DNA of 64,000 bases from assembly GCA_963556495.2 (NCBI GenBank), contig OY747722.1:22149001-22213000 (forward strand), given 5' to 3'. Under the pieces are notes generated by a model, which was not told where the DNA came from, ran no database searches, and saw nothing but the letters and a program-made list of their open reading frames with translations. A program made the position numbers and the translations under genes. Source of the stretch: Valencia hispanica (taxonomy: Eukaryota; Chordata; Actinopteri; Cyprinodontiformes; Valenciidae). Of this stretch, positions 48,001-59,950 are shown piece after piece; the first letter of the stretch is position 1, and the number at the start of each line of letters is the position of its first letter.

Positions 48001-50820
48001 TAGGGACACCCCCCGCCCATCCCCTTGTTGTTACCTAATTCTAACTTTTGGTACTTTATCAGTAAAATGCCTGTTAATGAGACGCGTGGCTGTGTTCGCG
48101 CTGTCCCTGTGCTCTTCCAGCAGAGAGGGGAGAGTCCCGCATGCGTGATTCATTTGCTGTGCATATGCTCCAACAGCAATGGGGGAGCTGCGCGACGTCA
48201 GCCGTCTGTGAGCTCTCTGAGACGGGAGAGGAGTCCACGATAGCACCGCTGCTTGGTGGGTGGATGCGTGCTCCTGCCGGAGGTAATGGTGGCATTAGTG
48301 CTAAATGGGCATAGAAAGAAAAGTTACAGAATACCTCTGAAGTAGCAACTCTTTTGAATTACTTTACTACTAGTAAAAAGAAACTCAACTCAAGCAACTA
48401 TCAACAGAAAAGATGGTTGCAAGCATCTCCTTGTATTTCTTTATTAAGTACGCATACAGACATCTCTGAAAAACACAGGCTTTTTCCATGCACAGGTATT
48501 TCTTATAGGTAAAATGTCGCTTTCTGCACCTGCAGCATAATCAGATGTGATGGTTAAAGGCTATTTGTACAGCTGCAAGCAGGGCCCGTGTGGCATTATA
48601 TAGTTTAGAGACTTACACTCTTGGTTCAGCATGTTTTCTGCATGTTTGCAATAAGATTATGTACCTTCTGTGCATTGAAAGGTTTCAGAGAGAGTTCAGT
48701 GACATAATTTAGACTCTAACGTTAGAGGACATTCTACAGGGAACAGTTCAGGTCATGCAGAGTAGTTCTGTGGGACAGTATCAGGTAACCCAGGATCGCT
48801 GTGCACAGACAACTGCAGAACAGATATTTTTGATCATGCAACAAAATATACTGTAGGTGTTTGGATTCCTGCCTCAGCTAAGCTTTGGTGCATGAGTGGA
48901 TGCACAATATACTCCAGTGTGTTTCTTAATACGCGTGCATGCATAAAAGCAATCCTTTAAAGCTGATCCTGTGTGCATTGGAAATGTGGGGGAGGAACAG
49001 CATGTCCCTGTCCTCTCTGATGTCTGTGTTCAGAACAAAAAGGTCGGCCCAGGCTCAGACACGTGGGTAAAAAGCTTTGCATGCACCTCCTTTCCTTAAG
49101 GGAGCGACACACGTCGAGCAGCTGGGATTGGCCCTGCAGTGAGCTGATATCCACCTGTGATTAACCTCAAATTACCAAACCCAACGTATTATCGTCCGGA
49201 ATTCAGAGCCTTCGGGCCTCCACTGACTCACGGTGTCGCCTCATAAAATGCACCATTAAACAATTATGAGGCTCTCTGAGTGCGCCCCCTGACCAAAAAC
49301 ACTATCGGCAGGCGCTGTTGTCTTTGGTTGTGGGTAAATGTCTCCTGGGCTGATTATTGCCAAAAAAATATTGACCCATAATCTCTGCTCCCTGATTCTG
49401 CTTTTTGTGTTAAGAAACACTCTAGAAGGCTTGGATAAAGTCCAACTCTCAGTAGCTTGCAAAGATCGAAGCTGTACAGGTTACAGGAAATAGTAAGAAC
49501 CGCAACGTCACCATTTAATAACTTGTCCATTGAACTTGAAGATATTTAAAGAGATATCTGCACTGTAATATTTAAGGGCGCCAACAACGCATGCTGCATA
49601 TTCTAAGTTATAGATCGAAGAGGTACTTTAAAGGAATTCAGACAACTGCCAGTTTTGCCATTTTCCCATGCTGCCACATTAAACACGACATAACTTATTT
49701 GCATAATTTGCACCTTCTCATCTGTTCTTGTCCCATCATTTGGTTTATTATCATTATTCTGTTCTCAGCAAAATTGCAAGACCTTAGGTATATCTGCGGG
49801 AAGACAGGTATCAGTTTAAAAATCCTGCCAGCTGCATTTTTGCAACTTCTCAACATGAAGACAGCAGACAAGAAAATTGTAAACCACTGGGGTTGAAGCC
49901 AGTTAGGTAGTTCAAGAAGCTTATGTGTGTTTGGAATGTTTTGCTTAATAAAGCTGTAACATTTGGAAAAATACATCTGAACTGGCAGACCAAAGTAGCT
50001 GCACTCTTTTTTTATAAAGGAGACCAGACACTGTGTCCAAATATGAAGGGATGACACTTCTCTACCTCCTTGAGAAAGCCTCGGGATGCTGGAAAGAGTT
50101 TAACTCCAGATTAAAGAGGGGCATTACAGATTTTTACCTGGTGTACACTACTGGACCAATTTAAGGGGTAATGGTCAACTTTTCTATCAGCCATTTGGTG
50201 ACAGACTGAGCATTTCCAGCAATAGCTGGAACCACCATGGTCGTGTCTCAGATTTTGCTCATCACATTTGTGAGGCAAAACTCCAAGTCCCTAGAAACTG
50301 CCTCCCTAAGTCAACTTTCTATTGCATTCTTGCTTTTGTATGAAGCATTCAAAAAGCTTCTGCAAGTAGAAACATCTCTCGGTTGTAGTGCAGCATTAAA
50401 GGCTCTGTGGTTGACTGTTTTAGTGAATAGCTAGCTGAGCCAAAAGAAAAAAAACAATCAAGTATACTAATATCTCAGTTTTGATCTTTGGTGCTCTTGA
50501 TGGTGATTGAAATAATAAGATCTCAAATATGTTGAAGCTGGTATGGTAAAATAACTCAAGGTGGGGAAAAAGAATTTGCTATGCAGCTATAGTTGCCCAC
50601 TATGTTGATCATGTTGTGACCGGCACAACAATGGATAGTTATAATAAAAACTAAAAGTGGTCTCAAAAGATGAGAAAAATCATTTTTGAGCCTTTTTGGT
50701 TCAAGGTTTGTATTCTTCTGTATGCGCTGGCGTAGATTGAATGCATCCTTCAAAAACAACATACAGGTGGCACTTCAGTTACACAAAGACTTCTACATCA
50801 GACTTGGACTGTTATGGACA
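48001..50820. other. Non-coding sequence, nothing recognised
   Basis: A GC-richer patch at 48,060-48,300 gives overlapping frames on both strands but no domain. The stretch 49,160-49,420 is repeat-free and balanced. A 65-aa frame at 50,237-50,434 could be old retroelement coding DNA, but no motif confirms it. Confidence 0.4.
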
Positions 50821-50825
50821 TTTTT

Positions 50826-51010
50826 TTCAATTCAGTTCATTTTATTTATATTGTGTAAATTCCCAGCAATTGTCGTCTCAAGGCCCTTTAATTGAAAAAG
50901 TCAATTCTGTCCAATCATATAGACAGATCCCAATTTATTGCATAAATTCAAAGTTGAACCTAGTTATGAATCAGTGCAGTCATGTTCAGTTTATTCAAGT
51001 TGGTTAAAAG
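50826..51010 (+). repeat. Fish retroposon fragment related to 43.5 kb
   Basis: TTCAGTTCATTTTATTTATA followed by GTCGTCTCAAGGCCCTTTA is a recognisable, decayed version of an abundant fish retroposon end (ATTTATATAGCGCC...TGTCTCAAGGCACTTTACA). Non-coding. Confidence 0.5.
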
Positions 51011-53872
51011 GTTTTCTGTCAAAGGAAATCCAGCACATTGCATCGAATCACTGAGTTGCAGAATTCATTCCTTTCCTGGATGAGCATCTAGCATTCTAAG
51101 TATTCTTATACTGAGCATGCATGTAGCGGAAAAGAAGACTCCTTTAGAATAAATTTTTTATTGCATTATGTTTGCTCAGTAGGCTATGGCCTTTACATGA
51201 CAAAATGAACATCAAAGCAACATTGTCACCATTTTTCAATTAATCATTTTGGCCGTATTCTATACTGTAGTGCATCCTTGTGTTAATTGTTATTATTTTA
51301 CCCATCCATGTTTCCCAGTGCTTATGTGTGCAGATACGGTTCCTTCTACTGTGTTCCTTTGTAGCTTTTACATAGTGTCATATATGGTGTCATTTCTAGC
51401 TGATCCACCTCAGTCCCTCATGTCCTGCTTCCCCTACAGCTGCAGCTTATTGACTTAGTTAGACTCACCTGTTCATATCACTAATCATTCCTCCCAGTGC
51501 ATAGGCTGTATCTTTCACTCACTGCTCACCGGATTCTCCTGTTCGTTTTTGTCATGTTCCATGTTTTGACTTTTGGTTTGGATTCCTCTGCTGCCAATGC
51601 TCCTTGTTTATGTAAGTTTTGGACACTATGTTTTATAACCTTCACCTTTCTTATGGTCTGGCCTACGTCCTACCTGCGTTCAGGTCTTCCATTGATAGAC
51701 AACGGGATGTTGACTGGTTATAACTTATTGAAGTGTACTAAAAGTTTTACAATTCAACACCATTAGGCATTAAATACCAATAATTACCAATGTTTTATTG
51801 GGAAATTAAAAGATGGTGAGGTGTAAAATTATTCAACGCTTTACCTTTAACTTGGTCTCTGCAAGAATCCCTGTGAGATTTAGCATACGACCTGTTGCTG
51901 CAGTGTAGGCAAAGCTAGAGAAGTCAGTATCTCTAAATCATCTATAAAAATGTATTTCTGGCATTTTCCTGAAGTCGGTTTCAGAACTAAACACCTTTAC
52001 CAGAACTAAAGCAAGTTGTCAGGTAGTCCTAAGGAAGATAAAATTATTCTTTGGCCTTCTAGTGTTATACTTCTGGTTTTGTGCTAACCAACTGGATAAT
52101 ACGCCTGATATTACCGAGTTATCATTTAGTCATTAGTCTCTTAATTTCAGGCATGATCAATGACGCCCACAAACGGATAAGTCTTTGAAGTCGCCTGATT
52201 GCTTTTTGAATTTGCATTTGAGTTTCACACTGCTGGCACAGCATTTCTCCGGGTCTCTCAGGGTGGTCCAGCGACTCATATCCTCCTACATTATCGGAGC
52301 TTGTAATTCTCCTAATAATGCAGCATTTTATAGGTGTCAGATCGCCTGCTTGTAAAATGGTGCGTTGGCTTCATCACCCCCTCCTGTCCTCCTCCCCTTG
52401 TTCTTTATTCATTTGCAAAATAAAATGTCTCTGTGTGGAGTTTCTTTATTACAAAGGGAAAGAAATAGACTCTTGCTAAAGTCTGTGACTAACTGTAGCC
52501 TTTGTGATGGGAACGGCCAAATCCTAACATTGTGAGAGAATATTAAAGGCCTGTGAGTGTATGCATGTGTGTTTTTAACTGAGGGGAGCCAATAAGGTCA
52601 GTGGAACCAGCAGAACAATGTGTAATCATGAAGGTCAGAAGTTCAGTCTCAGTGTGAAATGTCACACTGGTAACACTAAAGTAGATGGCCCCTTACCTCA
52701 GCAGCCTTGTGCAACTCTTTGGTACAGCAGACACCATGACTGAGGCCCATGATCCTCCTTAAGCCTCAATTACAGCATGAAATCTTATCTTTCGCAAGTC
52801 TTTCCTTCAAAACATCTGAAGGACAATTGGCCACGCAAGATGGAGAGGAATTTGAAAAGAGGTGGTTGTTTTTTTTTTTAAACGTCTTCACCTCAATTTT
52901 TTATTTTTTTGCTTCCATCATACATGTGATTTTATCCGCAGACCTTATTAACCCACAGGATGAACCTTTGTTCTCCACTCCAGTCGCCTCATCTCTGTGT
53001 GTGATGAGGGAGAAAGGGTCAGGTGTTTTTATCCTGAGCTCAGAGAGGATCTTGTCAAGCTGGTCCCCGGAGATGTGGGGGTAATGGCGTTTTTCTGAGG
53101 GAGAAATCATAGTGCGAGATACAACCGCCAGGCCAAGGTCAGCGTGTTGGATCTGCAACTAGTACGGCACTGAGACTCAAAGTGCTACAGTGTTTTGATA
53201 ATCTGTTCTTCCTGCATGGTTGGCTTCTTTAATTAGTGCAAGAAATGTTGATCATAGATGTTTTTGCTCAAGTATATGTGGATAAGCCGATAAAAGATAA
53301 GGGTGGATAATTGTTAGACATTACAGTACGATTAACATATTTGTCTGTTAATGACCTTGTTACAAATTAGCTCATACAGATGTGATCATGTATCATAGCA
53401 CAAATAAATTACAAGTAATTTAATCCCACATAATTAAATCTCCTGATCATGTAATCAAAGCCATATGGTGCATTGGAACAGCTGTGGATTGTAAGCCAGC
53501 CAGTTCCTTATCTCACTGTGTTGGCACTCCTCTAGTGGGAGACCACCACAAGGGGTGTTGCTTCTCCCTTCACACTACCCTATATTTTAATCACTCCTTT
53601 CACAAAAATTATGCCTTTGTTGTTGAATTATTCATGAATAAAGTTCTTGATGTTTCTGTTTTCTGCGGTAAACATTGGACATGTTAGACTTTGATGATTG
53701 AAGAGCTGCTGTTCTAAAGAAATCAGCATTATTTTAAGGTTTAAGACACTTTCTGATGTTTTAACTTGCATCCTTTCCTTACATATTAGCATTTTTCAAA
53801 ACCAATGTTTTTTGGTCTAAAATTATACTTTATTGTAGCGATCTAAAGATGTTTTTATATGGCATTTTTCAG
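51011..53872. other. Non-coding sequence, nothing recognised
   Basis: No transposon termini or coding frames are supported. A clean repeat-free interval lies at about 52,140-52,440. The 111-aa frame at 52,749-53,084 crosses a poly-T and has no domain. Confidence 0.4.
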
Positions 53873-54300
53873 TCCAGTAGTTGGTTTGTTGATTGACTGA
53901 ATAATGGTTGGTTGCTTATTTTGGTTGGTTGATAGGCAGTTGTATTGAATGGTCATTTGGTGGTAGTTTGCTTGCTTTGCCTTGGTAGGTAAGGTAGTGG
54001 ATTGGTTGGTCAGTTGGCTGGTTGGATGATCAGTTGATCAGTAGTTTGATTATTATTTGGTCACTTCGGTGGTTAATCAGTTGGCCAGTTGTCTGTTTGG
54101 TTGGTTGATTAGGTAGTTGGTTGCTTAGCCTATATTTTTGTTTGGTTGGTTAGGCAGTTTAAATTAGTTCTTTTGTTGTCTGGTTATTTGCTTCATTAGT
54201 GGAGTGTTCACTTAATTGGTCACTTTACCAAGTAGTTTTTTTGGCCTGTTGGTTGGTTGTACAGTCAGTTCGTAGGGTAGTTTGATGATTGGTTACTGTC
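53873..54300. repeat. Degenerate TTGG/GGTT minisatellite
   Basis: TTGGTTGGTTGATTAGG and variants (TTGGTCAGTTGGCTGG, TTGGTTGGTTAGGCAG) recur for about 400 bp with a loose 4-bp base unit and no fixed longer period. Single-base substitutions are everywhere, so the array is old. Confidence 0.8.
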
Positions 54301-54399
54301 ATGTTGTTTCTCCTAGTTATAATTAAATTTTATATTGAGTGTGTTCAGTAGTTGCCTGTAGTGGTGTTTCTGACAATATTGCTCTAATATTGGTAATTA

Positions 54400-54960
54400 A
54401 CAATCACCACGATAAGTTAGCTAAAAAGAATATAAGCTGCTGCTAGCATAGTACCTACAAATAGTTTACATCTGCTAACATCTTAGATGAGCCAGCGTAC
54501 TAATATTAGCATTTTAACGAATGTTAGATTTTTAAGGTAACAACATCTTATAATGTACTATTACCACAGAAGTTAGTTCATGTTAACTAACATACTAGTG
54601 TTAATACACAAATTTTAGCCTTCATAGTAACTTAGCATTTTAGGTTAATCATGACATTTTAGCTGCTATTAACAAAGGGGGTAGAGTTGGGTAATGTTAG
54701 CTAACATATTGTTAGCAAAAAATAAATAAATAACATCATCTTTGCATTTTAACTTATGATGTCACATAAGCTGCTGATATTTAATGTTGCTATTAGCCTG
54801 GCAGATATGTAATTTTAGTTATGCGTGGTAATTATTAGTTTGTTTGCTTATAGCATGTTGATTTCTTTCTTGTTTGCTTCGGATTAGTGTAATAGATAAT
54901 GGATGCTATTGATAGCAACATGTTAATGCAAGCATGTTAAAGTCTTACTTGGTATGATTT
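54400..54960. repeat. TTAGC/GTTAAC-rich low-complexity tract
   Basis: Words such as TTAGCTAA, GTTAGC, GCTAACAT, TTAGCATTTTA and their complements are strongly over-represented. No regular period was seen. It resembles the degraded TTAGCATGTTAGC repeats common in fish. Confidence 0.6.
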
Positions 54961-55914
54961 AATCAGTATCATTATTGGTTCCAGTTTCCCAGCCAGGAAA
55001 CCTTTAAAGTTCAAAGCTGATCCATGTTTGACCACAACATGGCAATAAAATGATAGTACCTACTAAGCACCTCACACCTAGTGGCAAGCACCATGAAAAT
55101 GTCTTCTAAAATTGCTCTAGTGCTTTTTTGTATGCACTGACCATTCTGGCAGATGATTATTTTAAATTTAGTAGATTTTAAATATTGCTTTTGTTAAGAA
55201 CATGGCTTTGATATTAGTGATTAAAAATAATCACTATGATTTTAGGGGAATGCAGACACAAAAAGCATTTCAACTAGAATTTCTGTTGAAATGACATTAC
55301 AAAACAAAACACTCCTGATGTCAACGCTGACAGGTAAACAGAAAATACTAGATATAACCACAGTGCTATTGAGGATGTAACAAATGTCTACTTTAACCAC
55401 AATTACCCTAATACAGTAAAGAGGAAGCTGAAGAAGATGTCATGTGAAATAAGTGAGACATTATGTCCCCACCCAGTGCAGTAACCTCCAGAGCAGGAAA
55501 AGGAAATCTAAAGGCGGAGGTGTTAAATACTGCAGTTCTTCAAAATGCTGTCTAAGGTTAAGTCAGGACTTCAAAAACTGAGCTTGGCAACATAACACAT
55601 AGCATTTTATATCCATGTATCCATTTCAAACAAAATACTGGCGACAGCCCCTACTATAACACTACCTGCTCTTGATATTGATAACAGATTTATAAGTCTC
55701 CTGTTATACTTTCTATTAGGGTTTAGCATTATATTTTCTTTTGGTAAACCAGTTGTGGCACACCTCTTCCTGTTTTAGTTACATCCATCTATTTTGTCAC
55801 TTCTGCTTACAAAAAATCTTGAAAATGTTCTATTAACCAGAAGAATGTATACACATATGTGTCTGAACTGTGATCATAGTGCTAGCACTACAAGCAAACA
55901 TACATCTGTACATG
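54961..55914. other. Non-coding sequence, nothing recognised
   Basis: AT-rich, no repeat or frame supported. Confidence 0.45.
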
Positions 55915-56925
55915 TTTGTAAAAAAGTATTTGCACTTTGCATTTGTTCAGTTTCTCTTTTTTTTTGTCAAACCAGCCATGGATAACCTTTGTAAATCTAA
56001 AGCAGTTTTCAGATCATTTGTTTTACCCAGTATAAAATAAAGTCATCCAAACCAATCTGGTCCTTTGTGAAAATGTAGCTGTCCCCTTAAACCTGGATAA
56101 TTAATTATTTCAACCACATGGGACCAACATAAAGCTTTGGTGATAACTAGTAATAAGCCTTTTACATAAATGTGTAGGAATTTGCCCCACTGTTCTCTGG
56201 AGAATTGTTTTCATTTAGCCACACTGCAGGAATTTCAAGCATAAACGGCCCGTTTAAGGTCAATCCAAAGTACCTCAATCAGGTTTAAGAACAGTCTTTT
56301 TTTTCTCTTGGCCTCGTTAAAACTTTTGTTTTTCAACCATTCAGGGGTGGACTTGCTGATGTGCTAATGTGTTATGTCCTGCCACATAACCTAAGTGTGC
56401 TTGAATTTAAGGTTACGGTCAGGGGACATTGTCATTTAAGATTTTCTGCTAGGGAGCAGAATTCATGCTTCCATCAATAACGACAGGTCTTCCAGGTTCT
56501 AAAGCAGCAGAATTACCCCAGACCATCACCAGTCCAACACCGTGTTTGACTGTTGGTACCTTTTTAAGAAGTTGTATTAATTACACTAGATGTAACCAAG
56601 TGCCCATTTTCCAAAGAATATGTTACTTTTTGTCTCTTTACGCCGCAGAATAATTTCCTAAACGCCTCGTGGATCATCAGGATGTTTTTTTGGTTGTTTG
56701 TTTTTTATCAAATGTGAGAAGGGCACTTGTGTTCTTTTTGCTCAGCAGTGGTTTTCATTCAGGAACTCCACCATGTATGCCTGGATGGCTTTTTCTCTTG
56801 TTAATTTAAAACATAATTTGAAAACTGTATATTGGATTTACCTTCGTCATCTCTGTTGAGCTAAGGCATTTTCAGTAGCAGCAAATGATGAAAGTTTTAA
56901 GCTGCACAAATACTTTTTTACAAAA
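55915..56925 (-). mobile_element. Tc1-like element relic with both ends traceable
   Basis: The left end GTAAAAAAGTATTTGC and right end GCACAAATACTTTTTTAC form an inverted pair. Between them the plus strand shows antisense transposase: TTCAGGGGTGGACTTGCTGA, GAGCAGAATTCATGCTTCCA, CCCAGACCATCACC (glycine-rich block), and TTCTTTTTGCTCAGCAGTGG. The element is internally shortened and every frame is broken. Confidence 0.78.
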
Positions 56926-57347
56926 ACGAATGCGCAAAGAAGATGTGTCATGTTAACACTGCATGTTGAAGCACAAAAGTAAATTTTTACCTTGTGGCTT
57001 GGTGGGTGTAGTTCACTGCTGTGTTACTTTATGTTTTAAGGAGGTGATGATTTTCACTGCTGTTTTCTCAAGGTTGTGCAAGTGTTCTCTGGCTGAACTT
57101 CCTGAAACTTGAAAAAGAGGTCGAGCAGAGGAAAGGGAAGGGAAGAACTCAATAAATCATGGATCAGTTGCTTTTAAAACCAGGAGGTGTTGGTCTTGGT
57201 GTTGCTCTGAACCTTGCAGGTGTTATTCTTGTTTGGTCATACAGTGCCAGTTTATTTCTAAGATTAAACCCTCTTAACCCAAAGGGTGCTTGCAGAGAAT
57301 TGTCTAAAAAAAGATGGATTTGCCAAAAACATGCATGCTGTAAAGTA
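56926..57347. other. Non-coding sequence, nothing recognised
   Basis: A 74-aa frame from 57,159 has no recognisable domain and runs into the next Tc1 end. Confidence 0.4.
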
Positions 57348-58059
57348 CAGTGCTGCTCAGAAGTTCACATAAACTCATCGTGATTTCAAATGTGTTGCTT
57401 TCATAAGGAAGAACATGTGTAAGAATGATCTGAAACAGTCAGGGAACCTTAAGGCTCAAGCCTGCAATGAAACTGCTAGAACCCCAGTTTTCCCATCTGT
57501 GGGGGAGCTTTAAAATGAACACTATGAAGCTGCCAACACAGAAAAGCCAAATGACTTCTATTTACTTTGTGTCATATGCTCTGTGTATGCTTTATGCTGT
57601 TTTTATTTATCCCATAATCATGTAAAGCACCTTGAATTACCCTGTTGTTGAAAGTGTGCAATACAAGTAAAATTGCCTTGCCTTCGGAAGAACAGCTTAA
57701 CGGACAGAAGAAACAGCGGTTGAGCAGTTCGGCAACAGCGATGAGGAGAATGTTTTGAGCAGTCAAGTTTTGGCTTTCAAACTGCAGAATAGTATATTCA
57801 CTGTCAAGCGTTGTTGTGGTGGCAGCATCATGCTGTGGGACAATTCTGCAGCCACTGGTATTTGTGCATTACCCCAAGTGGTATGAATAATGAGGGAGGA
57901 GGACAACCCTCAACTTGTTCAACTTTACCTCCAATCAACAGATGGAGAGGTGCAAGTTGCACACAGTTTGATGTTTCAACAGGATGTGGTTCCTGAACCC
58001 ATTATCTGAACAGGTTTTAGTATAATGACACAAAACTGTTGGGAAGCTCTGACTTCAAC
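57348..58059 (+). mobile_element. Tc1 (Sleeping Beauty-type ends) relic split by L2 tail
   Basis: The left end after TA reads CAGTGCTGCTCAGAAGTTCA. The right end is the inverse of GTTGAAGTCAGAGC before a TA. Both resemble the GTTGAAGTCGGAAGTTTACA class of terminal repeat. The plus strand keeps GTGGTGGCAGCATCATGCTG (GGSIML block). An L2 3' end occupies about 57,570-57,684. Confidence 0.65.
57570..57684 (+). mobile_element. Very short L2 3' end (LINE A lineage)
   Basis: AAGCACCTTGAATTACCCTG followed by TTGTTGAAAGTGTGCAATAC and AAAATTGCCTTGCCTT is the terminal 3' UTR seen at 5317 and 40,914. Confidence 0.85.
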
Positions 58060-58100
58060 TACAGTGCTGTGCAGATCTTATTTTTTTGTTTTGAATCTTA

Positions 58101-58692
58101 TGGGGCGTCCACGTGTCAAATCACTCAAACGGACGAAAGTTGATGCTTTAAAATTAAAACCCAGCTGCTTGCACACTTTGTAGTCCGTGTCGGCACGTCA
58201 CGTCCCGAAGTTGCCCTAACCGGATTTGGCTAGCATTAGCTAACCTAACAAGAAGGTTAAAAGAGAATATTGAACTGCTTACCTGGCACTCCAATATCAT
58301 CTGATATCTTCCTCCAAATAAATCCGATCTCTTCCTGTCTTTGTAAAAAGACGAAGACAGGTCATATAATTCACGGAAATTACAGACAGCAACAATTAGT
58401 TGATCCTCCATTTTGAATGAATGACTTGCCGATCCACATCAGTACAAAGAGTCCCTATGATTGGTTGCCGCCCCGCGTTTGCTGCCCCAAAGTTCAGTTT
58501 TCCCAACTTCACGCAGCAGCTGCTCCGGCGGTCCGTCAACGCGTCCGAGCAGCAGCCGCTGATGCCAACTGCGCCGAGGCACACGACTTGTTGCGGGGCA
58601 GCTTGACGCCCACTTGATGCGTAGGTACCACAGACTTGTGTGTAATCTAGCTGCCCTGCTGCCTGGACGCGCTGACCGCTGTGAACGCACCA
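58101..58692 (-). mobile_element. PIF/Harbinger non-autonomous element 2 with MADF exon
   Basis: Ends TGGGGCGTCCAC and the inverse of TGGTGCGTTCAC bracket 592 bp, with TTA at 58,098-58,100 and 58,693-58,695. On the minus strand a GC-rich leader precedes a MADF first exon. No DDE transposase is present. It is unrelated at the ends to the 30.5-kb element, so it is a second family with the same design. Confidence 0.75.
58283..58411 (-). pseudogene. MADF-domain first exon, one frameshift
   Basis: It starts MEDQLIVAVCNFRELYDLSS and continues SFYKDRKRSDL. A 1-bp loss then shifts frame, after which WRKISDDIGVP is read, the second part of a MADF domain. The exon ends CCAG followed by GTAAGC, a strong splice donor. 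Its length (129 nt, 130 without the lesion) nearly equals the 131-nt exon at 30,833, so the intron position looks shared. No second exon is seen within the element. Confidence 0.7.
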
Positions 58693-59950
58693 TTACTTAC
58701 AAAAAAAGACAACTGGAGTAAATAAAAAAATTCAAATTTTCAATGTTTCAAGGGGAGGGTGTTTCTCCAAACTGTCCTGGCCCTCAGCAAAAAGATGATC
58801 ACACATTCATCTAATAACTTGGTGTGACAACTGCCATCAAGTGTTGCTGATAACTGAGATTAAATCGCGTATTACTCTGAAGGAATGTTGACCCTGTCTT
58901 CCAAGAGAAATATTTTGATTAACTCACATTATTGGGTTTGTTGTTTTAGGTTATGCTAAGCTCATCATTGAAATCTGGACTATGGTTAGACCACACCAGA
59001 ACATTTTTTTTTTTATTATTGCTCAACTGCATTACCCAAGTGTGCTTCAGTTTAAGGCCACAAACTGATACAGATATTCTCTTCCAGGATTTTTCTGCTA
59101 CAGAGTTGAAATCATGGCTCCATCACCTACACTCTGATCTCCAGGTCCTGATGCGGCCCCAGACCATCACACAGGCACGCTGTTTAACAGGAGGAATCAA
59201 CTTCTTTCATATAATACTGTTATATCACCTACCCTTGGCAGATCTTGGTTTAAAACTATTTTCTCTATCGCTTCATCTCAGAAGAATAAAACATTGTAAA
59301 ATACCTAGCAGTTTTAAAAACACTAATCTGTTCTTATTTACATTTTTATTTAAGAAAATGACAAGTCAAAAGTTATTTAGACCCTTCTCAATCTATGGAA
59401 AAATCGTTGACATTACAGCAATCAAACCAGTTTAAGTTGTAAAGCTTTTTGCATGTTTCCACTGATATTTTTATGATTTATTGTTATTTATTGAGGTTGG
59501 AAGGCCTCCTTGGTGTCATTCTCTTTTTTTTCGCTCAAATTTTAATATTGCTTCCATTCAGAAGAAACATAAACCTTAATCCTAAAACTCCCTAGAGTAT
59601 AAATAATTCTGGAATTAGCTGTAACAGGACACACAAGTTCAAGAACTGGACCTCGTTTCTGGCCCCTTGATCCCATGGTTTTCCAAGTGTCTTTTTTTTA
59701 TTGTTGAGTCACAAACATTGACACTAACTGAGGTAGATGAGGTCTGCAGTAATTTAGGTGTTCTTTTGTAACTTACTGTATGAGTCATTTCTCCTCTTGG
59801 AGTAATTTTGATAGGCCGAGCTACCCGTGATAACTTCGCTTGTCCTAGTTTTCTCCATTTATGGCTAATGGTTCTCACTGTAAATCGCTGGAGCCCTAAA
59901 GACTTTTAGATTTTTACAAGGCTTACAATCACAGTATGACTGAAAGCTGG

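Larger units (their letters stand above)
58060..59950 (-). mobile_element. Tc1-like element relic, probably split by Harbinger
   Basis: The body (58,930-59,950) is antisense transposase: GTGTGCTTCAGTTTAAGGCC, GCCCCAGACCATCACACAGG and TGAGTCACAAACATTGACAC, then the HTH region as TTCTCCATTTATGGCTAATG. A possible left end, TACAGTGCTGTGCAG at 58,060, lies just before the Harbinger element, suggesting that element sits inside this Tc1. The two parts have not been proven to be one copy. Confidence 0.65.

Noticed and set aside
52749..53084. 111-aa plus-strand frame
   Set aside because: It has low-complexity Phe runs from poly-T and no recognisable domain.
53873..54300. CRISPR-like or telomere-like array
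   Set aside because: There are no regular spacers or constant repeat; the unit is a loose TTGG word, not TTAGGG.
58154..58411. A host MADF gene
   Set aside because: The frame sits between Harbinger-type inverted ends with a TTA duplication and is frameshifted, so it is transposon-derived.
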